From an uncultured Paracoccaceae bacterium (GTDB taxonomy: Bacteria; Pseudomonadota; Alphaproteobacteria; Rhodobacterales; Rhodobacteraceae): a DNA stretch of 64,000 nt. The position numbers were made by a program, and so were the translations under genes. The notes beneath the pieces are model-generated. The model ran no database searches, was not told the origin of the DNA, and worked only from the letters and a program-made list of their open reading frames with translations. Where the stretch lies: assembly GCA_913060475.1 (NCBI GenBank), contig CAJXSD010000002.1:111166-175165 (forward strand), written 5' to 3'. Positions within the stretch are counted from its first letter, which is position 1. Each line of letters opens with the position of its first letter. Below, piece by piece: positions 46,845 to 57,968 of this stretch.

Positions 46845-47532
46845 TGATCTGGATATACACCAGGGCGATTTTCACCTGGCCGCTGATGCGCTGACGCTGA
46901 CCCCCGGGATCCATGCGGTCTTGGGGCCGTCGGGGGCGGGAAAATCGACCCTGTTATCGGTCTTGGCGGGGTTTGATCGCCCGCAGCGTGGGCATATTTC
47001 GTGGCAGGGGCGCGATATCACTGGGCTGGCCCCCGCGCAGCGACCGGTTGCGATGGTGTTTCAGGATAATAACCTGTTTCCGCATTTGACCATATATCGC
47101 AACATCGCGCTGGCGCTGACACAGAAATCGCGGGTCACGGCGGATCAGCATGACCGTATTGTTCAGGCCATGGATCGGGTCGGTTTGGCGGGGATGGGCG
47201 ATCGAAAACCCGCCCAGTTGTCGGGGGGCCAGATCAGCCGCGCAGCGCTGGCGCGTGTGATTTTACAGGCCCAGCCGATTTTGTTGCTGGATGAACCCTT
47301 TGCCGCGTTGGGACCGGCCCTAAAACAGGACATGTTGGATCTGCTGGGGGATGTCGCCATGCAAACGGGGCCTTGCGTGCTGATGGTCACACATGATCCC
47401 GCCGATGCCCTGAGGATTGCGCCCAAAACCATTTTGGTGGCGGACCACAAAATTACGGGCACCCATGACACCCGTACTCTGTTGGAAAATCCGCCGCCGG
47501 CCTTGGCGGCCTATCTGAACACCAGCACCTAG
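46831..47532 (+). CDS. thiQ: Thiamine ABC transporter ATPase
   Basis: A 233-residue ABC ATPase. Walker A is LGPSGAGKSTLLSVLAG (about 31-47); the signature is QLSGGQISRAALARV; Walker B is ILLLDEPFAALGPA; H-loop MVTHDPADALRIA. The ATG at 46831 gives the usual N-terminus (MLKINDLDIH), overlapping the thiP stop. The signature loop QISRAALAR has the usual QR of SGGQQQR replaced. Energy unit for thiBP. It ends six bases from hslU, tail to tail. Confidence 0.92.
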   Translation: MLKINDLDIHQGDFHLAADALTLTPGIHAVLGPSGAGKSTLLSVLAGFDRPQRGHISWQGRDITGLAPAQRPVAMVFQDNNLFPHLTIYRNIALALTQKSRVTADQHDRIVQAMDRVGLAGMGDRKPAQLSGGQISRAALARVILQAQPILLLDEPFAALGPALKQDMLDLLGDVAMQTGPCVLMVTHDPADALRIAPKTILVADHKITGTHDTRTLLENPPPALAAYLNTST

Positions 47533-47538
47533 AGCGCG

Positions 47539-48846
47539 TTACAGCACATAGCGGCTGAGATCGGCACTGGCCGCCAAATCCCCGATATTGTTTTTCACAA
47601 AATCGGCATTTACGGTCACGCTGTCACCCGTGCGGTCCGGCGCGACAAAGGACAGCTCTTCGAAGACGCGTTCCATTACCGTATACAACCGCCGCGCACC
47701 GATATTTTCGACACTGCGGTTTACCTCGGCTGCGATTTTGGCGATTTCGGCAATGCCGTCATCGGTGAAATCAACGGTGACACCTTCGGTGCCCATCAAT
47801 GCGGTGTATTGGCGGGTCAGGGCGTTGTCGGTGTCGGTCAGAATGGCCACAAAATCCGATTCCGTCAGCGGTTGCAATTCAACGCGAATTGGCAAACGGC
47901 CCTGCAATTCAGGCAGCAAATCTGATGGTTTGGCCACATGAAATGCGCCCGAGGCGATGAACAGGATATGATCGGTGTTCACGGGGCCATGTTTCGTCGA
48001 CACTGTCGTGCCCTCAATCAGGGGCAGCAGGTCGCGCTGCACGCCTTCGCGGCTGACATCGGCGCCACGGGCATCGGCACGGGCGCACACTTTGTCGATT
48101 TCGTCCAGAAACACGATGCCGTTGTTTTCCACCGCCTCGACCGCGGCGCGGGTCACGGTTTCATCGTCCAGCAATTTGTCGGCCTCTTCGCCCACCAAAA
48201 TATCATGGCTTTCGGCCACGGTCATTTTGCGGCGGGTTGTGCGGCCGCCCATCGCCTTGCCGAAAATATCGCCCAGGTTCATCATGCCCATTTGCGATCC
48301 CGGCTGACCCGGAATATCAAATATAGACATGGGGTTGGACGTATCAGACACATCAATTTCGATTTCGGTTTCGTCCAATTCACCGGCGCGCAGTTTTTTG
48401 CGGAACATGTCGCGGGTGGCGGGGCGGGCATCGGGGCCTGCGATGGCGTCTAACACGCGGTCTTCGGCGGCTTGGATCGCATTGGCGCGGACATCATCGC
48501 GCATTTGGGTGCGGACCATGGCGATGGCGCTGTCCACCAGATCGCGGATAATCTGTTCCACGTCCCGCCCGACATAGCCGACTTCGGTGAATTTTGTCGC
48601 CTCGACCTTGATGAATGGGGCGCGGGCCAATTTGGCCAAGCGGCGGGAAATTTCGGTTTTACCGACCCCGGTTGGCCCGATCATCAGGATGTTTTTGGGG
48701 TACACTTCGTCGCGTAAATCCGCCGACAACTGTTTGCGCCGCCAGCGCGACCGCAGCGCCACAGACACCGCGCGTTTGGCGTCACGTTGTCCGATGATGA
48801 AACGGTCCAATTCGGACACGATTTCGCGGGGGGTTAGATCAGTCAT
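47539..48846 (-). CDS. hslU: ATP-dependent protease ATPase subunit HslU
   Basis: A 435-residue AAA+ unfoldase partner of HslV. Walker [16 protein letters not shown] (about 53-67), [27 protein letters not shown], Walker [15 protein letters not shown] (about 240), and the C-terminal [19 protein letters not shown] and DLSRYVL (C-terminal HslV-activating tail) are all present. The start overlaps the upstream membrane-protein gene by eight bases. Confidence 0.96.
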   Translation of the reverse strand: MTDLTPREIVSELDRFIIGQRDAKRAVSVALRSRWRRKQLSADLRDEVYPKNILMIGPTGVGKTEISRRLAKLARAPFIKVEATKFTEVGYVGRDVEQIIRDLVDSAIAMVRTQMRDDVRANAIQAAEDRVLDAIAGPDARPATRDMFRKKLRAGELDETEIEIDVSDTSNPMSIFDIPGQPGSQMGMMNLGDIFGKAMGGRTTRRKMTVAESHDILVGEEADKLLDDETVTRAAVEAVENNGIVFLDEIDKVCARADARGADVSREGVQRDLLPLIEGTTVSTKHGPVNTDHILFIASGAFHVAKPSDLLPELQGRLPIRVELQPLTESDFVAILTDTDNALTRQYTALMGTEGVTVDFTDDGIAEIAKIAAEVNRSVENIGARRLYTVMERVFEELSFVAPDRTGDSVTVNADFVKNNIGDLAASADLSRYVL

Positions 48847-49921
48847 TCAAACCTCGGTTATTGATGTGATAGGGGGGCAGGCGGTCTTTGCCCGGGAATT
48901 CGGGCAGGGCCTGCATGATACGGGCGCGGATCTGGATCCACCATGTGCCAATGGCGGTGAAAAATGCGCCAATTATGAAAATAACGCTGGCGGTACCGGT
49001 GGTCGCGCCCATGGTTTCATTGGCAGCCCATGAAATGATCGCGATGAAATAAAACACGCCCGCCGTCAGAAAGGATCGTCGATCCACAATCAGCGCAAAG
49101 AGCGTGACAGTAATCAACAACGCCGCCGTCGACAGATACCCCATGGTCCCGCCCAGATTATACAGCGACATTGCCCCGGTATTGACCAGCGCGGGCGCGG
49201 CCAGAATGTGCAGCCAAAATCCCGTGGCCGAATATCGGCTGATGCGATGGGGGTCGCGCATATCGAACCACAGGCCCAAGGCCATCAACCCAAATCCATA
49301 GATCAAAGATGCGGCTGCCAAATGCGATCCTGTGCCCAGATCAAACAGCGATTGGCTGGGGTTTTGGGCCGCGGCATATAGCGTGGTGACATTTGCCGCC
49401 GTGGCATAGACCACGCCCAGAACATTTATCCCGAACAAAAACATCGCAAAGGGCAGGCGATAGATTGCGAAATACACCACGCTGATCACAGCCCCCGCCG
49501 CAAAGGTGGACAGATAGGTTGATTTGGAAATCGTTAAACCGGTGTCTAATGCGGCGAATACGGCAACCATTGCGCCCCCGATGGCCGCCACGGATAACAT
49601 CATGCTGGGCAGGGTCATGCGCCGTTTCAACGTATAGTATCGCGCCAAATACGCGCTGACCCCGGCCAGAATAACGCCAGCCATCAAGGCCGAGGTGACA
49701 AACCATGCCACACCGAACAGACCCCCCAACAACAGTGACAATCCGACGGTCACGAAAATTTCGGCAAAGCCGCGGAAAAATTCGAACGGTTCGTCATCGG
49801 CGGCCATATGGTCCCGCTGACCCTGGCGCGATTGGACATGGGCCAGCAATGATGCGGCCTGTGCTTCGGTCACGATGCCGGCAGACACGGCGGATTTGAT
49901 GTCATCACCTATATCGGTCAT
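48839..49921 (-). CDS. Multi-spanning membrane protein of unknown function between hslV and hslU
   Basis: A 360-residue protein with a soluble N-terminal ~50 residues ([29 protein letters not shown], resembling the start of DUF2157 proteins) and about ten hydrophobic segments from residue 50 to 340. Loops contain few charges. I do not know a function. It is inserted in the hslV-hslU operon, 3 bases after hslV and overlapping hslU by eight, so all three are probably co-expressed. Confidence 0.7.
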   Translation of the reverse strand: MTDIGDDIKSAVSAGIVTEAQAASLLAHVQSRQGQRDHMAADDEPFEFFRGFAEIFVTVGLSLLLGGLFGVAWFVTSALMAGVILAGVSAYLARYYTLKRRMTLPSMMLSVAAIGGAMVAVFAALDTGLTISKSTYLSTFAAGAVISVVYFAIYRLPFAMFLFGINVLGVVYATAANVTTLYAAAQNPSQSLFDLGTGSHLAAASLIYGFGLMALGLWFDMRDPHRISRYSATGFWLHILAAPALVNTGAMSLYNLGGTMGYLSTAALLITVTLFALIVDRRSFLTAGVFYFIAIISWAANETMGATTGTASVIFIIGAFFTAIGTWWIQIRARIMQALPEFPGKDRLPPYHINNRGLND

Positions 49922-49924
49922 GGG

Positions 49925-50479
49925 TTACCCAATTTTGTCTACGGTTAGATTTCCGTTGGTATAGACACAGATATCGGCGGCAATGGCCATCGCTTTGCGT
50001 GCGATTGTTTCTGCGTCCAGATCCGTATCCATCATACCGCGCGCGGCGGCCAATGCGAAATTGCCGCCCGATCCAATGGCGGCCACATTGTGTTCGGGTT
50101 CCAACACATCGCCCGCACCGGTAATCACCAACAGATTATCACCATCGGTGACGATTAACATCGCCTCGAGTTTTTGCAGGTATTTGTCGGTGCGCCAATC
50201 CTTGGCCAATTCCACGGCGGCGCGGGGCAGTTGGCCGGGCGCGGCCTCTAACTTGGCCTCAAGGCGTTCGAGCAGGGTAAAGGCATCGGCCGTTGACCCA
50301 GCAAAGCCACAGATCACATCATGCCCCCCGGGTGACAGGCGGCGCACCTTGCGGGCGGTGCCCTTGATCACGGTTTGGCCCAAACTGACCTGACCGTCGC
50401 CTGCGATGACGACTTGGCCTGCCTTTTTCACGCCGATGATTGTGGTGCCATGCCACCCGGGAAATTCGTTGTCTGACAA
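49925..50479 (-). CDS. hslV: ATP-dependent protease peptidase subunit HslV
   Basis: A 184-residue proteasome-like peptidase. It has an 11-residue propeptide before the catalytic Thr12 in [34 protein letters not shown] and [17 protein letters not shown] follow. The N-terminal extension ahead of the Thr is longer than in E. coli HslV, as in other alphaproteobacteria. First gene of hslV-membrane protein-hslU. Confidence 0.95.
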   Translation of the reverse strand: MSDNEFPGWHGTTIIGVKKAGQVVIAGDGQVSLGQTVIKGTARKVRRLSPGGHDVICGFAGSTADAFTLLERLEAKLEAAPGQLPRAAVELAKDWRTDKYLQKLEAMLIVTDGDNLLVITGAGDVLEPEHNVAAIGSGGNFALAAARGMMDTDLDAETIARKAMAIAADICVYTNGNLTVDKIG

Positions 50480-50553
50480 TGCAGCCTCCTGTTTGGGTCT
50501 GATTTGATATGGGGTCGGGATCCAGTTTGCACAAGCTCGGACCGATCTGCCAC

Positions 50554-50577
50554 AAAAAAAGGCCGCAAAACGGCCCC
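50554..50577 (-). terminator. Intrinsic terminator after trxA
   Basis: GGCCG (50561-50565) and CGGCC (50571-50575) form a stem around CAAAA. Read on the minus strand it is followed by seven T residues (complement of AAAAAAA at 50554-50560). It is 26 bases past the trxA stop at 50603 and sits before hslV, so it separates the trxA and hslV units. Confidence 0.8.
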
Positions 50578-50602
50578 TTTGTTTTCGCTGATCCGCAGTG
50601 GA

Positions 50603-50923
50603 TTAGATGGATTCTTTGATCCATGCCTCAAGTGCGGCCTTGGGTGCGGCGCCTGCGCGGTTTGAGACCACTTGGCCATCCTTGAAAATGAACAGCGCAG
50701 GGATGCCACGCACACCCAGTTGCGATGCCATTTGCTGTTGTGAATCGACATCCACTTTGACGACCTTGATCTGGCCAGCCATGTCGGTTGACAATTCCTC
50801 AAGAACGGGGCCGATCATTTTGCATGGTCCGCACCATTCCGCCCAAAAATCCACAACCACGGGGACATCGGAATTGATGACCTCTGCTTCGAATGTTGCG
50901 TCTGTAACTGCGACTGTTGCCAT
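50603..50923 (-). CDS. trxA: Thioredoxin
   Basis: A 106-residue thiol-disulphide oxidoreductase. The active site is [10 protein letters not shown] near residues 28-37, and cis-proline lies in [12 protein letters not shown]. The start MATVAVTDA (50923) has GGAG about 8 bases upstream; a 16-codon upstream extension lacks support. It lies 57 bases downstream of addA and may share its transcript, ending at a clear terminator. Confidence 0.95.
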   Translation of the reverse strand: MATVAVTDATFEAEVINSDVPVVVDFWAEWCGPCKMIGPVLEELSTDMAGQIKVVKVDVDSQQQMASQLGVRGIPALFIFKDGQVVSNRAGAAPKAALEAWIKESI

Positions 50924-50980
50924 TGGGGGTCTCCTACGTCGAAAAACTTGGCCAGACTGTATGCATGCCACCGCCCAAGG

Positions 50981-53900
50981 TCAAGCCAAGGCCGTGTCAA
51001 AGGGGCAATTTTGCCATTGCCTCTGCGGTATTTCCATCACGGTTGCGGTGGCTGTCCAGACAATGGCGCACCGCACCTGACGATCGGGGTAAATCGCCTG
51101 CATCGCCAAGCCATAGGCCGCCATTTGCCGCACAATGCCCAAGGGTATTTCGTCGGCGGTGGCGGGCACGGTGGCATTTGATTTGAAATCAACGACCTGC
51201 ACGTGATCGGGCGCAATGACCAGCCGGTCAATCACCCCATAGATCGGCAGATCGCCCACCTGATCCAGCGGGGCTGAAACGGCCACCTCGGCCAAGACAT
51301 CGGCCGCAAACAGATACTGCAGCGCTGGCGCGGTGATCACGGATTTGGCCTGACGGATTGCGTCGGGGTCCGGATCATAGCCCGCGCCCGCCAATAGGTC
51401 GGCGGCGATGTGATCCCAATCGGATTGGGGGTGATTGGGCAGGTGTTCCAACAAAATATGCACCTGCGACCCAAACAGCATCGCCGCATCCATGGACTGG
51501 CCTAAATCGCCCCCCAATGCCTTGGCCCCGCCCAGATCCGAGGGCGACAGGCTGACGCGTTGCGCCACCGGCGCAGGGGCCGCCGTGTCAACCCAAGGAG
51601 CCAGTGTTTGGTCCGCCTCTGACCCAGACGGGTTCAGGGTCTGTTGCGGGGGCGTTGTGGCGGTTGGCGTGGGCCAATCCAAATGTTGGACACGTTTGCC
51701 CACCCCGGTGGGAAAGTCACAGTCAAAGGCCCCCGATTTGTCCATGCCGATTGCAATTTGTTCGTACCAGCTGGGCGGTGTGCCGCCCAGGTCACCCGCG
51801 GCCGCCACAATCAGCCATTTTTCCGCCCGCGTCATGGCAACATACAGCAAACGATCGCGTTCATAGGTTTCCACATCCTGGCGTTCTGCAACTGCGTGTT
51901 CAACGGTGGCGGCACGGTTTTCGGCATTGGATTTCCAAACCACCATTTCGTCGGATTTGATAACCGTGTCTTTGATCCGGACTTCGCGTTTGCCGGTGTC
52001 TGGCAAAATGACAATCGGGCTTTCTAATCCTTTGGATCCATGCACGCTCATGACGCGGATTTGGTCACTGTTGGCATCCATCTGGCGTTTGATTTGCAAA
52101 TCATCCGACGAAAACCAGCTGATAAATCCGGTCAGGCTTGGGACCTCGGTTTGTTCATAGGTCAGCGCCTGTTCCAACAGGGCATCGATGCCATCAATAC
52201 ATTCGGCGCCTACACGCCCGACCCAGCGTTTGCGGCCCTGATGTTTGATTAACACCCGTTCCAACAGGTCATAGGGGCGCAAAAAATCGGTCTGTCCGCG
52301 TAAATCATTCAACACAGCCAATTCGGCGGCATAGGTGTTCGGTGCCGCCCGCATCGCAGCCCACAGGTATTTTTCAGACCTGTAATGCGCCAAGGTAAAC
52401 AAACGCTGTTCATCCCACCCAAACAGGGGCGATTTCAGGATGGTTGCCAGTGAAAAATCGTCCTCGGGCGTGACCAGAAACGACAGTAATGCAATCAGGT
52501 CGCGCACGGCCAATTCGGATTGCAAATTCAACCGATCGGCCCCGGCCATTGGTAACCCTTTGGATTTGCAGGCGCGGATAATTTCGGAAAACATTTCCTT
52601 GCGCCGCTGAACCAGGATCAAAAAATCACCCGCCCGCACAGGGCGCGGGCCATTTTTGTCGGGGATCAGGGTGCCGGATTTGATCATGCGATCAATTTCA
52701 TCCGCAATGTTTTCGGCCAAGATTACCCGATGATCGGACGGGGCAGGCCGGTCAATGGGGGTTTCCCAATCCTGATCATCGGCCTGTTTTTGGGCGTCGA
52801 TTACGGGCCATAAATCAACGCGCCCCGGTAATTCGGTGTTAAAGGCGCGGTGGACACTGTCGCTGGAAAATCCTGACGACCCGCGGCCATCAAACACCGC
52901 ATCAACCACCCGCAAAATCGCAGCCGACGACCGGAACGAAAAATCCAGCGTCAGCGGTTGAAAGGGATGCGAAATGGCGTCCAGCCGTTGTTGAAACACA
53001 TCCCGCATACGGTCAAATTCATCGGGGTCGGCCCCCTGAAACGAATAAATCGACTGTTTTTTATCGCCCACCACGAAAATGGTGCGGTTTGTATTGCTGC
53101 GGGCACCTTGGCCGGTTGTGAATTCCTGGGCCAGATGTTCGATCACATTCCATTGGGCGGGGCTGGTGTCCTGCGCTTCGTCAACCAAGATGTGGTCAAT
53201 GCCGCCATCCAGTCGGTACAACACCCATTCCGCCACCGCGGGCGTGTTCAACAGATCGCGGGTTTTCAGGATCAAATCTTCGAAATCCAGCCAGCCGCGC
53301 AGCTGTTTTTCACGGGCATAGCGTGCCAAAAACACACCGGCAAAGCGATGTAGCGTCACAGCCTGATAGGCATCCGATATCGCGCGCCTGCGATCATAGT
53401 AGACCCTGACGCGCTGCATCAGATCATTTAGATCATCTATCAATGCAGCGGCGGGGCCTGCGCGTGTGGATTTTTTCGGGAATGAATCGATTTTGGGGGC
53501 CAGCGGATTTTTCCCGGTAAGCCCATTCAAAAACACATCCTCAAACGTTACGATCGCTGCGGTGTCAATTTTGGTGATATGCTGCAATTTGCGCGCAGCG
53601 GTCAGATCATTGCCCGTCTGTTTCGATAAAATGGCGACCAAATCGCGGACCAGACGCAGATCATCGGCATCAAAATGGGCCTGTATGTCCGCAATCGGAT
53701 CAACCACATCGTCCAGACCAAAGTGTTGAAAAATATCGCGCGGATCTCGGGGCTGTGCCAGGATATCCCGTTTGGCCAAGATCGCCTGCACCACACGCGG
53801 CAGGTCCCGATCACTGGTCAGACCGGTCATGTCCGAAATAACGCCCAAATCATCACCTTCGGACGCTAGGGTTTCCAATATCTCATGACACAGCTGTTTG

Positions 53901-54358
53901 ATGACGCGTTCATCAATGGCCAGAAACTGGGGGCTGACGCCCGCTTCGCGCGGGAATTGACGCAGCACGGCACCGCAGAATGAATGGATGGTCTGAATTT
54001 TCAAACCGCCAGGGGTTTCGATGGCCTTGGCAAACAGGGTCCGCGCCTGCCGCAGGGCATGATCATCGATGACATCATCCACGCCCATTTCATCCAGCGC
54101 GCGCCGCAACGCATCATCGGGTTGCATTGCCCAGCTGCCCAGCCGTTCAAACAGACGGTTTTGCATTTCGGTGGCCGCCGCCTTGGTATAGGTCAGACAC
54201 AGAATGTTTTCGGGCGACACGCCCTGTAACAACAACCGCGCCACGCGGTCGGTCAGAACGCGTGTTTTGCCCGATCCTGCATTCGCAGACAGCCATGTCG
54301 ACACGTTGGGCCGCGCCGCCTGAACCTGACGTTTGGTGGCATCATTCATCTGCGTCAT
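50981..54358 (-). CDS. addA: Double-strand break repair helicase-nuclease AddA
   Basis: A 1,125-residue UvrD-type helicase with C-terminal nuclease. Walker A is LSANAGSGKTRVLTDRVARLLL (near 23-44); helicase motif II is DHILVDEAQDTSPAQWNVIEHLA (near 395); late motifs include VMSVHGSKGLESPIVILPDT and LLYVAMTRAEKWLIV. The nuclease motif QVVDFKSNA is near the C-terminus (about 1070). Partner of AddB, which overlaps its start by four bases. Functional equivalent of RecBCD. Confidence 0.95.
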   Translation of the reverse strand: MTQMNDATKRQVQAARPNVSTWLSANAGSGKTRVLTDRVARLLLQGVSPENILCLTYTKAAATEMQNRLFERLGSWAMQPDDALRRALDEMGVDDVIDDHALRQARTLFAKAIETPGGLKIQTIHSFCGAVLRQFPREAGVSPQFLAIDERVIKQLCHEILETLASEGDDLGVISDMTGLTSDRDLPRVVQAILAKRDILAQPRDPRDIFQHFGLDDVVDPIADIQAHFDADDLRLVRDLVAILSKQTGNDLTAARKLQHITKIDTAAIVTFEDVFLNGLTGKNPLAPKIDSFPKKSTRAGPAAALIDDLNDLMQRVRVYYDRRRAISDAYQAVTLHRFAGVFLARYAREKQLRGWLDFEDLILKTRDLLNTPAVAEWVLYRLDGGIDHILVDEAQDTSPAQWNVIEHLAQEFTTGQGARSNTNRTIFVVGDKKQSIYSFQGADPDEFDRMRDVFQQRLDAISHPFQPLTLDFSFRSSAAILRVVDAVFDGRGSSGFSSDSVHRAFNTELPGRVDLWPVIDAQKQADDQDWETPIDRPAPSDHRVILAENIADEIDRMIKSGTLIPDKNGPRPVRAGDFLILVQRRKEMFSEIIRACKSKGLPMAGADRLNLQSELAVRDLIALLSFLVTPEDDFSLATILKSPLFGWDEQRLFTLAHYRSEKYLWAAMRAAPNTYAAELAVLNDLRGQTDFLRPYDLLERVLIKHQGRKRWVGRVGAECIDGIDALLEQALTYEQTEVPSLTGFISWFSSDDLQIKRQMDANSDQIRVMSVHGSKGLESPIVILPDTGKREVRIKDTVIKSDEMVVWKSNAENRAATVEHAVAERQDVETYERDRLLYVAMTRAEKWLIVAAAGDLGGTPPSWYEQIAIGMDKSGAFDCDFPTGVGKRVQHLDWPTPTATTPPQQTLNPSGSEADQTLAPWVDTAAPAPVAQRVSLSPSDLGGAKALGGDLGQSMDAAMLFGSQVHILLEHLPNHPQSDWDHIAADLLAGAGYDPDPDAIRQAKSVITAPALQYLFAADVLAEVAVSAPLDQVGDLPIYGVIDRLVIAPDHVQVVDFKSNATVPATADEIPLGIVRQMAAYGLAMQAIYPDRQVRCAIVWTATATVMEIPQRQWQNCPFDTALA

Positions 54359-57282
54359 TTCAAATACTCTTTCACGGGGTCATCTGACGGGGACCATTCG
54401 CCATATCGCGTCATTGGGTCATAGGGCGCGAAATCGCGATCCTGAAACAGGGCACGCCGCGCGGTATAGCCCTGATCGGGCCTGCGATATTGATCGATCA
54501 GTTTGTAAAATTTGGCGCGCGCGGTGTCCAAGTCCTCTTTGTTCAAGGGGATTTTTGTGTCGGCTTTGGTGGTGGATATGGCCAGAAACGCGGCATCGGC
54601 CACCTGCGCGGGGGCCAGATCATCAAAGGCGCCATCCTGAACCATCAGCGATAACAGGTACAGTTGTTTGTCAAAATTGATCTGCTGCGGACCGCTTGGC
54701 GCGGTGCCCGTTTTATAGTCATAAACAATCGTTTGCCCGCCTATGTCGTCCAGTCGGTCCACCTTGCCGGTCAGGGTGAAATCCAGATCTGGCAAAACCC
54801 AGCGCCCTTTGCGTTCCAGCGCGATTGGGGTGGCGGTGTCACGGCGAATGCGTTCTTGGGCCACGAACCATTCCGCCAATCGTTCGATCTGGTTGGCCCA
54901 TTGGATCCGTGTCAAGGCCCAAGGCGCTGCCTGATCCAAGGCCGCATGGGCGCGCTCCACCAAGGCGCGTGCGCGGTCCGTGTCGGGAATGGCATCCCAA
55001 TCATTGATGAAATTTTCGAAAATGTCATGCAGGACCGTGCCGCGCAAACGGGCATCGGGTTCTGCATCCATATCATCCAGTGGTTCGATCCGCAGCACAT
55101 GTTTTGCATAGATGGCATAGGGATCGCGGATCAGCGTTTTGATTTCGGTCACGGATAATTTCGTGGGCCGCGCGGCAACGGGGGGGATCACACTGGGCCG
55201 CGTGGCGCGGGGCACCTGTGGGGCGCGATCAAACAGGGTGACGCGGTCTAGCCAGGTTTGCCCACGGGCGATCATGTCATCTAGGGCCTGTTTACCCCCC
55301 TGATCGGGTAAACCGTTCAACAAGTTTTGCAACCGATTGATCCAGCGCGAAGGCACGGTTTGCACGTCATCTGATTGCAGCGACCGGGTGATCCAGACGT
55401 TTTTCAAACACACCGCTGTCTGGAAATCATGCGCAGACAGCCCGATTTGCCGATCGGGCAGCAACAACCCGACCTGTTGGCGCATCGCGCGGTTGAACCA
55501 TGGGTCTGCGCTGGGCGGTTCGGGCCATGTGCCTTCGTTCAGGCTGGCCAGGATGATTGTATCTGCGGTTTGAACCCGTGCCTCTAGCGTGCCAAGGATC
55601 ATGATATTTTCGTGCGGTGTCTGGTAATCGCGCAGACTGTCCTGGGCCAGAATTCCCGAAAACACGTTGGCATAATCCTGCCCTGACATGGCGGGCGCGC
55701 TGTCTGCCGCTTGGGTCATGGTGTCAAACACGGCCCATGCCATTTTCCCCGCCTTGTGCAGCCATAATTCACCGCTGTCTTGCGCGGCAGGGCCACCTGC
55801 GATGGTTTCGGCGCGCATTTTATGGTGGCGCACCCAGTCGCCAAAATCGCCCTGATCTGGGGGTGTATGTGTCAAAAACGCGGATGTGACCCAGTCTGCC
55901 CATTCTGCAATGCCCTCGACCGGGGTGTTTTGGGCAAATTTCGCCAGAATTTCAGCCGTGGGATAGGGGTTTACATTGGCCCGCAGATATAACTCTAATT
56001 CGCGCGTTAGGCGCAGATGCGTGCCACGATGCGTGCCATCGGCCCCACTGTTGGTTAGGGGATGTTTTAGCAGCGCCAACAATTGCCCCGTGGTGACGCG
56101 ACGGATCATATTCTGGATCACATGTCGCAAAAATCGACCGGGGGGTGACAATTGCAGCGGCGTACCGGCGCTGTCGTCTGGGATCACGTCCCAATAACTT
56201 AGCGCGGCGGTGATCTGGCGGGTCAGCTGGCGGTCGGGGGTGATGACCGCCACGGTTTTGTTTTGATCCACTGCCTCGCGCAGTTTTAACGCGATGGCCA
56301 GCGCCTCGGCCCGTTTTGATGGGGCGTTGACCCATGTAATGTCGCGGGTGGCGTCCTGCAAATCGGGCAGATTTGGCCCCTCGGACAGCCAACTGTCGGT
56401 GACAGGGGCGGGGCGCAGGGCCAGCGATATCAACGCGGTGCGGGCCCTGTTGCCCAGGGCGGCGGGGTGCCACCCCGGGATATTCGATGGATCCTGGCCC
56501 AAACTGTGGGCCACATGGGCCAACCGGTACTGCGGGTGATCCTGCGATCTAAGCGGATCGTGCAATTTGTCCCAGGCCGCGGCGGGCATATCGCGGTCGT
56601 ATCCGGGCAGCACAACCATGCCCTGCGGCAAGGTCATCACAGCCTGCATAAATTCCAACGTGGCCCCGCGCGATCCGGTGGAACCCGCCACAATAACAGG
56701 GTCTAACACAGGGGAATTTTGCCATTTCTGTGCCAGATGCAACACCTGATCGCGCAGGGTTTCGCCGGGGTTCGTGCCCTGGGATTGACCGATGACATAG
56801 GTCTGGATCAATTGCACAAACCGCAATGTCCTGTCCCAATGGCCGGATTGGTCCGTTACCTCAAGGCCCGCGATTTTATCGGGATCGACGCCTTCGTTTT
56901 GGATTTCGTCCATCAGGTTTGCCAGACTGTCCGCCAGATCAAAGACCGATGCCCGCGCCGCCAAATCCGGTTCCATATCCAGCAAACGGTTGATCAACCC
57001 CACCAATTCCAAACGCTGGGCCAGATTGGATGTGCGTGTGTGTCGGGGCACCGTTTGGGCCAGGCCATGCAGATTGGTAATCACATGCAATCGTGGGTGC
57101 AACATGGCCCCCCGCCGGGTCAGGATTTGGGTGATCCGACGCTGCATTCTGGCCGTGTTTACAATAACATGCGCCCGCGCCAGTGCATCGGGCGGTTGCC
57201 CCGCAAATCTGTGCAACAGACCCGTGACAAAGGTTTCTGCAAAGTCCAATCCCAAATCAACGGCGAATAATTTATCTGTCAT
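54355..57282 (-). CDS. addB: Double-strand break repair protein AddB
   Basis: A 975-residue AddB of the alphaproteobacterial type. The N-terminal helicase-like half lacks an obvious Walker A; the C-terminal PD-(D/E)XK nuclease has LRGTVLHDIFENFINDW (about 750) and QTIVYDYKTGTAPSGPQQ (about 862-880). I do not see the four-Cys Fe-S motif known in AddB of Bacillus. It is co-transcribed with addA and follows the murU-like gene with an ATGA overlap. Confidence 0.92.
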   Translation of the reverse strand: MTDKLFAVDLGLDFAETFVTGLLHRFAGQPPDALARAHVIVNTARMQRRITQILTRRGAMLHPRLHVITNLHGLAQTVPRHTRTSNLAQRLELVGLINRLLDMEPDLAARASVFDLADSLANLMDEIQNEGVDPDKIAGLEVTDQSGHWDRTLRFVQLIQTYVIGQSQGTNPGETLRDQVLHLAQKWQNSPVLDPVIVAGSTGSRGATLEFMQAVMTLPQGMVVLPGYDRDMPAAAWDKLHDPLRSQDHPQYRLAHVAHSLGQDPSNIPGWHPAALGNRARTALISLALRPAPVTDSWLSEGPNLPDLQDATRDITWVNAPSKRAEALAIALKLREAVDQNKTVAVITPDRQLTRQITAALSYWDVIPDDSAGTPLQLSPPGRFLRHVIQNMIRRVTTGQLLALLKHPLTNSGADGTHRGTHLRLTRELELYLRANVNPYPTAEILAKFAQNTPVEGIAEWADWVTSAFLTHTPPDQGDFGDWVRHHKMRAETIAGGPAAQDSGELWLHKAGKMAWAVFDTMTQAADSAPAMSGQDYANVFSGILAQDSLRDYQTPHENIMILGTLEARVQTADTIILASLNEGTWPEPPSADPWFNRAMRQQVGLLLPDRQIGLSAHDFQTAVCLKNVWITRSLQSDDVQTVPSRWINRLQNLLNGLPDQGGKQALDDMIARGQTWLDRVTLFDRAPQVPRATRPSVIPPVAARPTKLSVTEIKTLIRDPYAIYAKHVLRIEPLDDMDAEPDARLRGTVLHDIFENFINDWDAIPDTDRARALVERAHAALDQAAPWALTRIQWANQIERLAEWFVAQERIRRDTATPIALERKGRWVLPDLDFTLTGKVDRLDDIGGQTIVYDYKTGTAPSGPQQINFDKQLYLLSLMVQDGAFDDLAPAQVADAAFLAISTTKADTKIPLNKEDLDTARAKFYKLIDQYRRPDQGYTARRALFQDRDFAPYDPMTRYGEWSPSDDPVKEYLK

Positions 57283-57968
57283 AATGGCCCCAAATCTGCG
57301 GCAGCGGCGTAAAAACTGTCTTGGTTTCCAATATCATACCAAGGCGCGTCATATGCCAAACCATAGGCACGCCGCCGTGCGATCAGCATGTCCCAAACCA
57401 CATTCAAAGAAAAGACATTTTCCCCGATCTCGGCCAGCGCCGCGGTTTTCATAATCTGCACACTGGCATAGGTATAGCGCCCGCCGCGGCGGATTTCCCC
57501 ATTGGGTGCAATCGAAAAATCACCCGCACCGTTGCGCCCCATGGCCAATTCTGGCGGCACACATAGCAACAGGGCATCCATACGGTCGGGGTCCCAATGT
57601 TGGGCCAATGCCGTGATCGGATTGCCCCCCAACCATAGGGTGTCAGAATTCAGGGTGATCGCGACATCAGTCTCTAATATGGGCAATGCGGCCTTTAGCC
57701 CGCCGCCGGTATCCAATATTTCGCCCTGTTCGGTGGTGACGCGCACATCTGTGTTGCGGAAATGCGCCTGAATTTGATCGGCGTGGTAATGGGCGTTGAC
57801 CACAATCCGCCGCGGGCCAAAGGCGCGGACATGATCCAAGGTGTGGTCAATCAAGGCGCGCCCATTCAATTCCAGCAACGGTTTTGGACGATCCGCCGTC
57901 AGCGCCCCCATGCGCGTTCCAAACCCCGCGGCGAAAATCATGGCGGCCGTTTTATCAGGCTCTAACAT
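57279..57968 (-). CDS. NDP-sugar nucleotidyltransferase, MurU-like
   Basis: A 229-residue nucleotidyltransferase with the start motif MIFAAGFGTRMGALTADRPKPLLELNGRALIDHTL (about 9-44) and the phosphate/metal region ALTLNSDTLWLGG. MurU transfers uridylyl to MurNAc-alpha-1-phosphate in peptidoglycan recycling. The neighbouring kinase is the AmgK-like type known to partner it. Overlaps the addB start by four bases. The specific substrate is inferred from the pairing. Confidence 0.82.
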   Translation of the reverse strand: MLEPDKTAAMIFAAGFGTRMGALTADRPKPLLELNGRALIDHTLDHVRAFGPRRIVVNAHYHADQIQAHFRNTDVRVTTEQGEILDTGGGLKAALPILETDVAITLNSDTLWLGGNPITALAQHWDPDRMDALLLCVPPELAMGRNGAGDFSIAPNGEIRRGGRYTYASVQIMKTAALAEIGENVFSLNVVWDMLIARRRAYGLAYDAPWYDIGNQDSFYAAAADLGPL

